The notes: generated by a model from the sequence alone, not told the origin. Shown: positions 53,352 through 62,422, counted from the stretch's first letter. The stretch: DNA of 64,000 nucleotides from Hymenobacter sublimis (GCF_023101345.1 NZ_CP095848.1:1921501-1985500), one strand, 5' to 3'. A program made the numbers and translations.

Positions 53352-54161
53352 TTAGTATCGCTCCTCGTTGCGTGCCGAGCTTAGCTCCAGCAGATATTCG
53401 CAGGCTTTGCGAAACTCATCCCGCTTATCCGGGCTGTGGCGAAACACCATGTGGTAGCCGTTGGCTTGGTGGGATTCGAATACCCAATAAGCCCCATCCG
53501 TTGCGGTAGATGACTCGCAAGGCGGCAATTGCTGAAAGCTACTCGTCGCTAGCAGCTGTTCAACCTGTTGCCACTGCCGCGGCGTAATAGAATGAATAGT
53601 CTCTAGCTGAGGTAGCGGCTCCGCTGGACGGTTATGTTCGGCTAGTTCGCGCTGCACCTTTGGGGCTTTGCGTTTTGCATCGAATTCCTGTTGTAATCGT
53701 GCAGTTTCAGCTTGCGAGGCGGTAGGTGGAACGAACAGAATTTGCTCAAGCCTGGGCGCTGTAGCCGATTTAGTGAGAAACTGGGTCCGTAACGTGGCGC
53801 CGCCGGCCTGCTGAGTGAGCGTCAGCAGTACGGGCCGGTGGAAGGAGCGCAGCCACAGAAATCGATAGGTATCGTTGCCCAGGTAATAGTTCGACAATAC
53901 TGGAGCCTTAAAGAAAAACAGATTGGCCGAGGCAGAAGCCAACGCCATCTGACAGTAAGCGGTCTGCGAATACTGCATTTTATCCGTCAACTGATCAACA
54001 GAAGGTAAAGCTGCCGGAAAGTAAAATGTGGTGGAGTCCCGGGGCCGGCCCTGAGCATCGGAAATGGCGGGGTTTTGCGGGTAGGATGAAGTAGGAGCAG
54101 AGGCTCCACCGAGGCAGAGGCCGGTAAGCCCAGCGAGCAAAGCAGAATAGAACCGTTGCAT
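53352..54161 (-). CDS. Unknown exported protein
   Basis: The 269-residue protein has an N-terminal hydrophobic signal (FYSALLAGLTGLCLGGASA). The mature part is mixed alpha/beta with WLRSFHRPVLLTLTQQAGG, a charged helix QQEFDAKRKAPKVQRELAEH and YWVFESHQANGYHMVFRHSP near the C-terminus. Two Cys residues (YCQMAL, PPCESS) might form a disulfide. No family is recognised. It lies upstream of, and reads with, the hydrolase fusion gene (81-base gap), so the two may share a transcript. Confidence 0.7.
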   Translation of the reverse strand: MQRFYSALLAGLTGLCLGGASAPTSSYPQNPAISDAQGRPRDSTTFYFPAALPSVDQLTDKMQYSQTAYCQMALASASANLFFFKAPVLSNYYLGNDTYRFLWLRSFHRPVLLTLTQQAGGATLRTQFLTKSATAPRLEQILFVPPTASQAETARLQQEFDAKRKAPKVQRELAEHNRPAEPLPQLETIHSITPRQWQQVEQLLATSSFQQLPPCESSTATDGAYWVFESHQANGYHMVFRHSPDKRDEFRKACEYLLELSSARNEERY

Positions 54162-54290
54162 AGAGCTAGTAGAGAAATAGACTCCCCAAGCACGGTAGAA
54201 TCCTTGGGTTTTCTACACCAAACCTACCCGGCACCGCGTTACCACCGGCAAAAAGGCCCCTTTCCGGGCAACCTCGGCCGAACTTTTCGC

Positions 54291-54298
54291 TACTTTTG
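54291..54298 (+). promoter_or_regulatory. -7 promoter box of the TPR gene
   Basis: TACTTTTG matches TAnnTTTG and lies 54 bases before the ATG. Confidence 0.55.
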
Positions 54299-54352
54299 GC
54301 TGATTCCCGGTGCCCTGGCGGCGCCGGCCTCCCTTGTGCGTAACGCTTTCTG

Positions 54353-57300
54353 ATGAAACTATTCCCCCGCCTGGCGCTGGCCGCCTCCCTTTCCGCTGCC
54401 GCCCCCCTGGCCGCGCAGGCCCAGCAAACGCAGGTGTTCACCGCCGACGAACGCCACTACCAGGAAGGCCTCGAACTCTTCGACCGCGGCAAGTACGGCG
54501 CGGCCCAGCAAGCCTTCCAGCGCTACCTCGACCTCACCCAGCGCCGCACCGGCGAGCTGGCCCCCGGCCGCACCACCGATGCCGAGTACTACTACGCCGT
54601 GTCGGGCCTGTACCTGTTCCACCCCGATTCGGAGTCGCGCATTCTGGCGTTTGCCACCAACAACCCGGCCCACCCCAAGGCTGCGCAGGCCTACTTCGAG
54701 CTGGGCAAGTTCTACTTCGATAAGAAGGACTATGTGAAGGCCATTGACTACCTGCAGAAGGTAGGGCCCGATAACCTTTCCGATGATCAGCGAGCCGAAG
54801 CCGAGTTCAAGCTAGGCTACAGCTATTTTGCTCAGAAGGAATTCGACAAGGCCAAGCTGCAGTTCGACCGTAACAAGGCCGGGGCCAGCGAGTACCGCTA
54901 CGCCAGCTCCTACTACGCCGGCTACCTGGCCTACCGCGCCGGCGACTACGCCGGGGCCCGCAAGGACCTGGCCGTGGCCGAGCAGAACGACGCCTACAAG
55001 CCCGTGGTGCCGGCCGTGATGTCGCAGATTTACTATAAGGAAGGCGACTACGAGGGGCTGATTACCTACGGCACCCAGGCCCTGCAGCAAACCCCGCCAC
55101 CCCAGAGCGCCGACGAAATTCAGCTGCTGGTAGGCGACGCCTACTACCAGAAGGAAGACTTCAAGCAGGCCGCCGAGTATTTCGATAAGTACGCTGCCGG
55201 CCGCAAGAGCATCGACCCCAAGGTGCAGTACAAGATTGGGTACGCCAACTTCAAGCAAGGCGACTTCAAAGGCGCTATCGGCAGCCTGAAGGGGGTAGCA
55301 GCCCGCCGCGACTCCCTGGGCCAGAATGCGGCCTACCACCTGGGCCTGAGCTACCTGAAAACCAGTCAGAAGCCGCTGGCCCTGAACTCCTTCGATGCGG
55401 CCCGTAAGGTGACGTTCGACAAGGTCATTACCGAAAACGCGACCCTGAAATACGCCCAGGTAAACTACGAGCTGGGCAACACCCAGGAAGTTATTGCCGC
55501 CCTGCGCGACTTCCCGAAGCGTTTCCCCCGCTCCAAAAACCAGGCGGCCGCTGATGACATTCTGAGCGAGAGTTTCCTGAACTCCTCCGACTACGCCCAG
55601 GCCCTCAACTACCTCGATAACCTCGACGAGCGGAGCACCAAGCTCAACGCTACCTACCAGCGCGTGGCCTACCTGCAGGCGGCTACCCTCTACAACAACA
55701 ACCGCTACCAGGACGCGCTGCCGGTGCTCGATAAGAGCCTGAAGTACCCCCAGGACGACGCCCTGCGCGCTGCCGCTCAGGTGCTGAAAGGTGAAATCTA
55801 CAGCTACGGCCAGCAGTACCAGCCCGCCATTACGGCCTACACGGCCGCCGCGCGCACAGCCCGCACCGGCTCGGCCTCCGAAACCGACTTCGACCAGAAG
55901 GCCCGCTACGGCCTGGGCTACGCCTACTACAACACCAAGCAGTACGACCGGGCCCGCCAGCAGTTCCAGGCCTGGCTCCAGGACGGCAGCGCCAAACCCG
56001 CCGACCCGAACTACTACGACGTGACCCTGCGCCTCGGCGACACTTACTACGTAGCCAAGCAGTACCAGCAGGCCCTAGATCAGTACAACAAAGTCATTCA
56101 GGCCAACGCCGCCGACAAGGACTACGCCTACTACCAGAAGAGCGTGACGCTGGGGCTGATGGGCCGCCGCGAGGAAGCCAGCAGCACCCTGAGTACCCTG
56201 CTGAAAACCTCGCCCACCTCGCGCTACGCCGATGACGCGGTGTACCAGCAGGCCCAGCTCGACTTCGAGGCCGGTTCGTTCCAGCCCGCCGTGGAGGGTT
56301 TCTCCCGCCTGATTACCAACCGCCCCAACTCCCCGCTGATTCCGCAGGCCCTGCAGAAGCGCGGGGTGGCCTACCAGAACCTGGAGCAGCACGCTAAGGC
56401 CGCCGAGGACTTCAAGCGCGTACTCAGCCAGTACCCGCGCACGAAGGCAGCCGGCAGCGCCATTTACAGTTTGCAGGAAAGCCTCTCGGCCCAGGGCAAA
56501 ACCGAGGAGTTCGACCAGTACCTGGCTCAGTTCAAGCAGCAAAACCCCGACAGCAAAGCCACTGAAAGCGTGGAGTTTGAGGCAGCCAAGTCCTTGTACC
56601 TGGCGGAGAAGTACGCCCAGGCCATTCCGCGCCTGGAAACCTACCTGCAGCAATACCCCAGCACCACACTCTCGGCCGATGGCCGCTACTTCCTGGCTGA
56701 TTCCTACCTGCGCACGGGTCGCAAAACCGACGCGCTGCCCCGCCTGAAAGCGGTGGTGGAGGAAGGCAAAAGTGAGTTCGTGAACCGGGCCGTGGGCCGG
56801 GTGGCTGATCTGGAGTTTGAAAACAAGAACTATCCCGAGGCGGCCCGCTACTACAGTCGTCTGCGCGAAGTATCCCAGAACAAGCGGGAGGTAGCCAACG
56901 CCGGCATCGGGCTGATGAAGAGCTACTACGAAACCGGCGACCTGGAAGGCACCCGCCGGGTAGCCCAGGAACTGCAGGCCCAGGGCGGCGCCTCGCTCAA
57001 TGCCACCAACCTAGCCCTGCTCTACCTAGGCAAAGCCAGCTACAAAGCCGGCAGCCTGGAGCAGGCCATCGGGGAGCTAACTACCGCGGCCAACACGGCT
57101 AAGGATGAAAGCGGGGCCGAAGCCCAGTACTTGATTGCCAGCGCCCTCTACCAGCAGAAGAAGTACCCTGAAGCCCTGGACGCGGCCTACAAGAGCAACT
57201 CCGACTTCGCCAACTACGACCTGTGGCTGGGCCGGGCCTTCCTGCTGATTGCCGACGTGTACAAGGAGCAGAACGAAATCTTCCAGGCCCGCGCCACGCT

Positions 57301-57592
57301 CAACTCTATCATCGACAACAAATTCCCGGTAGCGGAAATCGTGGAGGGCGCCAAGCAGCGCCTGGCCGCCCTGCCTGCCGACCCGGCCGCCACGCCGGCC
57401 CCGAGCGCCCCCAAAACGCCGCCGGCCAAAACCACGCCCAAAGCCACCACCCCGACCACCAAACCGGCTACCGGCAAAACCACCAGCAAGCCCGCCACCG
57501 GCAAGACCCCGGTGCGCAGCTCCCTGGTGCCGAGCGACGTGCAACCCACCGATTCAACGACCAACTCCACGGCTTCCCCCCAAGAGGAATAG
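54353..57592 (+). CDS. Large exported TPR-repeat protein
   Basis: The 1079-residue protein has a signal peptide (MKLFPRLALAASLSAAAPLA) and then almost continuous tetratricopeptide repeats from about 35 to 990 (for example GLELFDRGKYGAAQQAFQRY, AYFELGKFYFDKKDYVKAID, QRAEAEFKLGYSYFAQKEFD). The C-terminus (about 1005-1079) is a low-complexity Ala/Pro/Thr/Lys tail. TPR solenoids are protein-binding scaffolds. Its periplasmic location and its place upstream of a barrel gene and an SPOR-ExbB-ExbD-TonB set suggest an envelope machine, with a role like CpoB in Tol systems as one analogy. The direct partner is unknown. Confidence 0.88.
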   Translation: MKLFPRLALAASLSAAAPLAAQAQQTQVFTADERHYQEGLELFDRGKYGAAQQAFQRYLDLTQRRTGELAPGRTTDAEYYYAVSGLYLFHPDSESRILAFATNNPAHPKAAQAYFELGKFYFDKKDYVKAIDYLQKVGPDNLSDDQRAEAEFKLGYSYFAQKEFDKAKLQFDRNKAGASEYRYASSYYAGYLAYRAGDYAGARKDLAVAEQNDAYKPVVPAVMSQIYYKEGDYEGLITYGTQALQQTPPPQSADEIQLLVGDAYYQKEDFKQAAEYFDKYAAGRKSIDPKVQYKIGYANFKQGDFKGAIGSLKGVAARRDSLGQNAAYHLGLSYLKTSQKPLALNSFDAARKVTFDKVITENATLKYAQVNYELGNTQEVIAALRDFPKRFPRSKNQAAADDILSESFLNSSDYAQALNYLDNLDERSTKLNATYQRVAYLQAATLYNNNRYQDALPVLDKSLKYPQDDALRAAAQVLKGEIYSYGQQYQPAITAYTAAARTARTGSASETDFDQKARYGLGYAYYNTKQYDRARQQFQAWLQDGSAKPADPNYYDVTLRLGDTYYVAKQYQQALDQYNKVIQANAADKDYAYYQKSVTLGLMGRREEASSTLSTLLKTSPTSRYADDAVYQQAQLDFEAGSFQPAVEGFSRLITNRPNSPLIPQALQKRGVAYQNLEQHAKAAEDFKRVLSQYPRTKAAGSAIYSLQESLSAQGKTEEFDQYLAQFKQQNPDSKATESVEFEAAKSLYLAEKYAQAIPRLETYLQQYPSTTLSADGRYFLADSYLRTGRKTDALPRLKAVVEEGKSEFVNRAVGRVADLEFENKNYPEAARYYSRLREVSQNKREVANAGIGLMKSYYETGDLEGTRRVAQELQAQGGASLNATNLALLYLGKASYKAGSLEQAIGELTTAANTAKDESGAEAQYLIASALYQQKKYPEALDAAYKSNSDFANYDLWLGRAFLLIADVYKEQNEIFQARATLNSIIDNKFPVAEIVEGAKQRLAALPADPAATPAPSAPKTPPAKTTPKATTPTTKPATGKTTSKPATGKTPVRSSLVPSDVQPTDSTTNSTASPQEE

Positions 57593-57598
57593 AACGCT

Positions 57599-57770
57599 GT
57601 AGAGACGCGACACTTCGCGTCTTCCCCGTTGACCAACTACCACCTGTCATTCCGAACCCAGTGAGGAATCTGGGTCGAACGCAAGAAGCTAACCCAGATT
57701 CCTCACTGGGTTCGGAATAACAAAGTAAGTAACCTCAGCAACCACGGAACGCAAAATATCGCGTCTCTAC
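57599..57770. repeat. Composite GTAGAGACGC element with inner TCATTCCGAA hairpin (copy B)
   Basis: This 172-bp element begins GTAGAGACGC and ends GCGTCTCTAC. The left end forms a hairpin, GACGCGA-CACT-TCGCGTC. The central palindrome (57645-57722) has arms TGTCATTCCGAACCCAGTGA and CACTGGGTTCGGAATAACA, the same class as copy A but with a different variable segment after TCATTCCGA. It begins 6 bases after the TPR gene stop. The remaining 143 bases before the barrel gene hold nothing recognisable. Confidence 0.9.
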
Positions 57771-57913
57771 AGCGAGTCGATAGCTGCAGTAGTTCTGTAA
57801 GCTAGCAGGTGTAAAGTATTTAAAGTCAGAAAATAATAGGAGAGGAGGTGATGAGCAAGGATGAACATCAGAACGTCAGCCAAGCCCCAAAGCCCCAAGT
57901 CCCAAGACCCTAT

Positions 57914-59608
57914 ATGAAGCACAAACTACTGGCCGCCGCGGCCCTACTGACGACCACCGTTCCGGCTACCGAAGCCTGGGCGCAGAAGACGCGCGGCAAG
58001 ATTGAAGACGCCGAAATTGAGATTGTGAAGGAGCGGGTGAACGAGCTGCCCGAGGCCACCCGCAACTTCGAGAAGGTGAAGGTGGAAGCCCCGACCAAAA
58101 CCACCGAGGCCGTCGGCTACACCTACCCCGACTTCCGTTTGCCAGCCGACAAACTCAACCCCTCCGTGCGGGTACTGACCATCCGGCAGGAGGAACTGGC
58201 CCCGCTCACGGGCAACTACCTCAAGGCCGCCATCGGTAACTACGGCACCGCCTACGGCCGGGCCTACCTGCACAACACCCGCTCCGAGTCGGCTTCCTAC
58301 GGCCTCGACTTCCAGCACCTCTCGTCCTCCCGCGGCCCCATCGACAAGAAGAACTCCAGTCAGGCCCAGACTAGCTTGGGGCTGAACGGGGAAACCTACA
58401 GCGGCCCCGTGGCATTGGGCGCCAAGGTGGACCTGGGCCGGGAGCGGTACAACTTCTATGGCTACAACCGCAACGTAGCCGATTTACCCACCCAGGATAG
58501 CATCAAGCAAGTATTCAAGCGCGCGGCCCTGAAGGTGTACGCCCGCAACCGCGCCCAGGACGCCGCTTTTCAGTACGACCTCGGCCTGGGCTTCAACTAT
58601 TGGAGCGACTACTACCAAGCCCGGGAAAGCAACGTGTACGCCACCCTGCGCTCCGGCTACCGCCTCGGCGAAACCAGCCGCGTGAGCATCAACGGCGACG
58701 TGTCGTTTATCTCCCACAAGGATTCGCTGACGGTGAGCCGGCCTTTCGTGCAGGTTACCCCAGCTTACGAGGTGACCTTTAATCGGTTGGCGTTGTCGGT
58801 GGGCGCTACCCTGGGCTACACTGGCGACACCATTGGCCGGGCTCGGCAGTTCAACGCCTACCCAGCCGTGCGCGCCGCCTACACCGTAACCGAGGACAAG
58901 TTCGTGGCTTTTGCCGGCCTGGGTGGCGCCATCCAGCGCGTGACCATGTACGATTTGACCACTGAAAACCCTTGGCTGGCGCCCAACGTGCGGGTAGCCG
59001 ACACCCGCCGCGGGCCTACCCTGTACTTTGGGTTCAATGCTACCCCGGCCCGGGCTCTGCAAGTGAATGCCCGCGTGACTCTGGCCAACGACCGGAACCT
59101 GTACTTCTACAACAACTCCCGCCGCGACTCCAGCAAGTTCGACCTCGTGTACGACCCCAAGGCGACTCAGCTAGTAAACGTGCACGGCGAAATTATCTAT
59201 AACGCCGCCGAACAATTTCGCCTCGGTTTCAAAGCCGATTACAACGGCTATAACGTGAAAACCCTGGCCAAGGCCTTTCACCGCCCGGCCTTTCAGTCGG
59301 TGCTATTCGGTACGTATAACCTCTACGATAAGCTGCTGTTGGGGGGCGAATTGTACACCTACAGCTCCAGCTACGGAACAGGTTTGGTTAACGCATCCCG
59401 GATTGATCCAGGCTTCTCGCCCAAGATTCGCGCACCCCGTCCGACGGACGCCGTTATCGACCTGAATCTGCGCGCTGATTACCGCATTATGGAAAATCTG
59501 TCCATATTTGCTCTGGGCAACAACCTCATCGGCAAGAAGTACGAGCGGTTCCTGAACTACCCCGTGAAAGGAATCAACGTGCTGGCCGGCGTGACCTACG
59601 ACTTTTAA
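57914..59608 (+). CDS. TonB-dependent-receptor-like outer-membrane barrel
   Basis: The 564-residue protein has a signal peptide (MKHKLLAAAALLTTTVPATE), a short N-terminal region with KIEDAEIEIVKERVNELP, and then many alternating amphipathic strands ending in a C-terminal aromatic residue (VLAGVTYDF), the beta-barrel signature. The length is short for a full receptor, and a typical plug is not evident (only a short region around VRVLTIRQEELAPLTGNYL). It may be a receptor-like or structural barrel. The start at 57914 is chosen because the signal peptide begins there; upstream codons are low-complexity. Confidence 0.8.
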   Translation: MKHKLLAAAALLTTTVPATEAWAQKTRGKIEDAEIEIVKERVNELPEATRNFEKVKVEAPTKTTEAVGYTYPDFRLPADKLNPSVRVLTIRQEELAPLTGNYLKAAIGNYGTAYGRAYLHNTRSESASYGLDFQHLSSSRGPIDKKNSSQAQTSLGLNGETYSGPVALGAKVDLGRERYNFYGYNRNVADLPTQDSIKQVFKRAALKVYARNRAQDAAFQYDLGLGFNYWSDYYQARESNVYATLRSGYRLGETSRVSINGDVSFISHKDSLTVSRPFVQVTPAYEVTFNRLALSVGATLGYTGDTIGRARQFNAYPAVRAAYTVTEDKFVAFAGLGGAIQRVTMYDLTTENPWLAPNVRVADTRRGPTLYFGFNATPARALQVNARVTLANDRNLYFYNNSRRDSSKFDLVYDPKATQLVNVHGEIIYNAAEQFRLGFKADYNGYNVKTLAKAFHRPAFQSVLFGTYNLYDKLLLGGELYTYSSSYGTGLVNASRIDPGFSPKIRAPRPTDAVIDLNLRADYRIMENLSIFALGNNLIGKKYERFLNYPVKGINVLAGVTYDF

Positions 59609-59648
59609 TCTGACCCTGATCTAATGCGGCAAGGCACCTCTAATCACC

Positions 59649-59748
59649 CGTCATCCTGAGCCCAGCGAAGGACCTTATCATGCCAGAACTAGTGACGTAA
59701 CCACGTTCAATTCTGCCGGATAAGGTCCTTTGCTGTACTCAGAATGAG
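59649..59748. repeat. CGTCATCCTGAG-type palindromic repeat
   Basis: Arms of about 39 bases, starting CGTCATCCTGAGCCCAGCGA and ending TGTACTCAGAATGAGG, share GAAGGACCTTATC / GATAAGGTCCTT with a few mismatches. It begins 40 bases after the barrel gene stop. Confidence 0.85.
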
Positions 59749-59801
59749 GGATGGTTGCTGTTTCATTTAGCCTGCCAGCACATTTCTTACGTACCCACCA
59801 A

Positions 59802-61049
59802 ATGCTTTCTGACCATATCCGCACCTTGCTCCGGGACCATGACTGCGTCATCATCCCCGATTTCGGCGGCCTGATTGCCGACTATGCGCCCGCCCAGATT
59901 CATCCGGTGCGGCATACGCTGGCCCCACCGGCCAAGCGGGTGGCCTTCAACCAGTCCCTGACCCGCAACGACGGCTTGCTGGTTGATGCCCTGAGCCGGA
60001 CGTTGAACGTGAGTACGGCCCAGGCCCGCCAACTGGTACGCGAAGCCGTGGTACGCATGGAGCAAGAGCTGGAAAATGGCCTGCGCACGGAGCTAGGCGG
60101 AGTAGGAATATTCCGGCGAGCCCCGGGCCGCGGCCTGGAATTTGAATACACGGGCGGGCAGAACCTGCTCAGCGCCAGTTTTGGCCTACCCGAGCTGGTT
60201 TCGCGCCCCGTGCGCGCGACGGATGCCTTGCTGGCCCGCGAGCGGCCCGCGCCGGCCCCGCTGCTAGCCTCGGCCCGGTCGGGGCGGGCGGTCCGGGTGC
60301 TGCGCACCCTAGGCATGGTGAGTATTGCCGGGCTGGTGCTGTCGGCCAACTATATCTTCGCCGATATGTTCGGCTACCTGCCTGACAACCTACGCCTTAC
60401 GGCCTTATCGGGTAACGCTGCGGAGGCCTCGGCGGTTAATCCGGCCCCGCAGTCCACGCAGCGGCAGCAGGCGGCCCTTGCCGATCCGTCTTCAGAACTG
60501 GCTGCTACCCCCACGCCGCGCCTGAATGCTCCGGTTTCTGCCGCCACCGAAGACGAGTGGAACAATGCCGCTAGCGCGCCCTCAACTGCCAAGGCGGTGG
60601 TGGTAAAGCCTGCTGCTAAACCCGTAGTGGTGGCCAAGCCGGTGGTCCACGCAACTGTGCCAGCCGCCGCGCCCAAGCCAGCGGCGCCGGTAGCTGCTAC
60701 CCCCGTGCAAACGGTGAAAGGTAAAGCGGCCAAACCCGCCAAGGCCAAGGCGCCGGGTTGGGAAAAAGCAGCCGCTACCAATGCAACCGCCGGAGCCTCT
60801 TCCGCGACAATTAAAAGCCGCACGGGCCGTTACTACATCGTGGCGGGCTCCTACACCAGCTTGGCCAACGCCGAGAAAGGTCGCCAGGCGCTGGTGCGCC
60901 TAGGCCACCCGGCCCGCGTAATTCTGCCCGCGCCCGGCAGCCGCCAGTTCATGCTATCCGTGGCCGACTACCCCGACCGGGCTTCGGCCGACCGCCAGGC
61001 TAGCATCCTGCGCAAGCGCATGGGCGACCTGTGGATTAAAAACTACTAA
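59802..61049 (+). CDS. HU-CCDC81-like, membrane and SPOR-domain protein
   Basis: The 415-residue protein has two N-terminal HU-like segments of the CCDC81 clade (about 1-130; HIRTLLRDHDCVIIPDFGGL, RVAFNQSLTRNDGLLVDALS, GVGIFRRAPGRGLEFEY), a single membrane helix near 170-190 (LGMVSIAGLVLSANYIF), an Ala/Pro/Lys-rich periplasmic linker and a C-terminal SPOR domain (about 340-415; GRYYIVAGSYTSLANAEKG). SPOR domains bind glycan strands lacking stem peptides at division sites. The layout links a cytoplasmic HU-type fold to septal peptidoglycan. It lies between a barrel gene and ExbB/ExbD genes. Confidence 0.87.
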   Translation: MLSDHIRTLLRDHDCVIIPDFGGLIADYAPAQIHPVRHTLAPPAKRVAFNQSLTRNDGLLVDALSRTLNVSTAQARQLVREAVVRMEQELENGLRTELGGVGIFRRAPGRGLEFEYTGGQNLLSASFGLPELVSRPVRATDALLARERPAPAPLLASARSGRAVRVLRTLGMVSIAGLVLSANYIFADMFGYLPDNLRLTALSGNAAEASAVNPAPQSTQRQQAALADPSSELAATPTPRLNAPVSAATEDEWNNAASAPSTAKAVVVKPAAKPVVVAKPVVHATVPAAAPKPAAPVAATPVQTVKGKAAKPAKAKAPGWEKAAATNATAGASSATIKSRTGRYYIVAGSYTSLANAEKGRQALVRLGHPARVILPAPGSRQFMLSVADYPDRASADRQASILRKRMGDLWIKNY

Positions 61050-61080
61050 GCTCAAACTTGACTCACTAAATTGAAATTTT

Positions 61081-61139
61081 GAATAGCTAAAGCGCTCAGG
61101 CAAAGCCAACTAAGGCCTGTGTGTTTTAGCTATTCTTTT
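61081..61139 (+). terminator. Hairpin with T-tail after the HU-SPOR gene
   Basis: GAATAGCTAAA (61081-61091) pairs perfectly with TTTAGCTATTC (61125-61135) and is followed by TTTTG. The loop of 33 bases is long and may fold further. It begins 32 bases after the stop. Confidence 0.65.
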
Positions 61140-61160
61140 GCTTCTCACCTTATTCCACGC

Positions 61161-61895
61161 ATGACGCACCTGCTCTCCCTGCTGCTGCAACTCCAGGTTG
61201 GCAGCGACGCGGCTCCCGCCGCTTCGCCCGCCGCGGCCGACTCGGCTGCTACCGCAGCCAACGCGGCGGCCAATGCCGCGCCCGGCCTCTCGCTCATCGA
61301 CCTGATTCTGGCCGGGGGCTGGATTATGGTGCCGCTGTTTCTGCTGTTTTTCGTCTCCGTGTACATTATTCTGGAGCGTTACCTGACCATTCGGAAGGCC
61401 GGGGCCGTGCCGGAATCGTTTATGCCCGGCATTCGGGGGCTGATGGTAAAGGGAGATTTGCAGGGCGCCAAAATGCTGTGCGCCCAGAATCCCACGCCCC
61501 TGGCTCGCATGATTGAGAAGGGCATCCGCCGCATCGGCCTACCCCTCAAGGAGATTGAAACCAGCGTGGAAAACGTGGGTAAAATCGAAATTGCCCGCCT
61601 CGAGAAGAACATCAACGTACTGGGGATTGTGGCCGGTATTGCGCCCATGCTCGGTTTCGTGGGTACCATCATCGGCGTAATCAAAATCTTCTACGCCATC
61701 AGCTCCACCGGCGACTTCGGCATTGCCCAAATTTCGGGCGGTCTGTATACCAAAATGGTGACCTCGGCGGCCGGCCTGATCGTGGGTATCATCGCCCACA
61801 TCGGCTACCACTGGCTCAGCATTATGGTGGAGCGCATGGTCTTCCGCATGGAGAACTCGGCCATCGAGTTCATGGATATTCTTCAGGACAACTAA
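61161..61895 (+). CDS. exbB: ExbB/TolQ-family proton channel
   Basis: The 244-residue inner-membrane protein forms, with ExbD, the channel that uses the proton gradient to drive TonB- or TolA-type transducers. It has an Ala-rich N-terminal extension, helices IMVPLFLLFFVSVYIILERY and the conserved C-terminal core: NINVLGIVAGIAPMLGFVGT, IIGVIKIFYAIS, YTKMVTSAAGLIVGIIAHIG. The start at 61161 (MTHLLSLLLQ) fits family length. It is followed by a GTGAA-type repeat and exbD. Whether the set powers TonB-like uptake or a Tol-like envelope function is open. Confidence 0.94.
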   Translation: MTHLLSLLLQLQVGSDAAPAASPAAADSAATAANAAANAAPGLSLIDLILAGGWIMVPLFLLFFVSVYIILERYLTIRKAGAVPESFMPGIRGLMVKGDLQGAKMLCAQNPTPLARMIEKGIRRIGLPLKEIETSVENVGKIEIARLEKNINVLGIVAGIAPMLGFVGTIIGVIKIFYAISSTGDFGIAQISGGLYTKMVTSAAGLIVGIIAHIGYHWLSIMVERMVFRMENSAIEFMDILQDN

Positions 61896-61896
61896 A

Positions 61897-62008
61897 GGTG
61901 AAATTGTGAACTTGTGAAATGGTGAGTTTGACGTTCTGTACGCCCACTTCAAGCTAGTCCATCAATAGACTCACACCATTTCACAAGTTCGCAACTTCAC
62001 AACCTCAC
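61897..62008. repeat. Inverted GTGAA-type repeat pair (copy 2)
   Basis: A left arm at 61897-61926 (starting GGTGAAATTGTGAACTTGTG) pairs with a right arm at 61970-62008 (CTCACACCATTTCACAAG and onward). It shares the AATGGTGAG end with copy 1 at 11841-11963. The element fills the exbB-exbD gap almost exactly, ending 3 bases before the exbD ATG. Confidence 0.85.
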
Positions 62009-62011
62009 TGC

Positions 62012-62422
62012 ATGGATCTCAGCCGGCGCCGCAAGGTTTCCTCCCACGTCGAGACCAGCTCGATGAACGATATCATGTTCTTCTTGATGCTGTTCTTCCT
62101 GATTGTGTCGACGATGGTGAACCCCAACGTTATCAAACTCATGCTGCCCAACGCCCGCTCGGGCAAGCAGGCCATGAAGCAGCCCATCACGGTTTCCGTA
62201 GATGCAGCTGGTGCCTACTTTATTGACCGCCAGAACATTACTCCCGATCAGCTGGAGCCCGAACTGGCCCGCCGCGTACAGGGCCTGGAAAGCCCCACGG
62301 CTGTACTGCGCGTGGATGCTTCGCTGAACGTGCAGAAGCTGGTGGATATTCTGGAAATAGGCAACCGCCTCAAGATTAAGATGGTAATGGCTACTCAGGC
62401 CCAGCAAGCCTCGGGTAAGTAA
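62012..62422 (+). CDS. exbD: ExbD/TolR-family protein
   Basis: The 136-residue protein has one N-terminal membrane helix with the essential Asp (MNDIMFFLMLFFLIVSTMV) and a periplasmic domain ending in the conserved VDASLNVQKLVDILEIGNRL and KMVMATQA. It pairs with ExbB to form the proton-driven motor. The start is directly downstream of the GTGAA-type repeat. A GC-rich hairpin (about 62490-62523) without a strong T-tail lies before the next gene. Confidence 0.94.
   Translation: MDLSRRRKVSSHVETSSMNDIMFFLMLFFLIVSTMVNPNVIKLMLPNARSGKQAMKQPITVSVDAAGAYFIDRQNITPDQLEPELARRVQGLESPTAVLRVDASLNVQKLVDILEIGNRLKIKMVMATQAQQASGK

Noticed and set aside
47638..57722. CRISPR-like array from repeated GAATCT-containing units
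   Set aside because: The units are large inverted repeats scattered at gene ends, not short direct repeats with regular spacers, and no cas genes are present.
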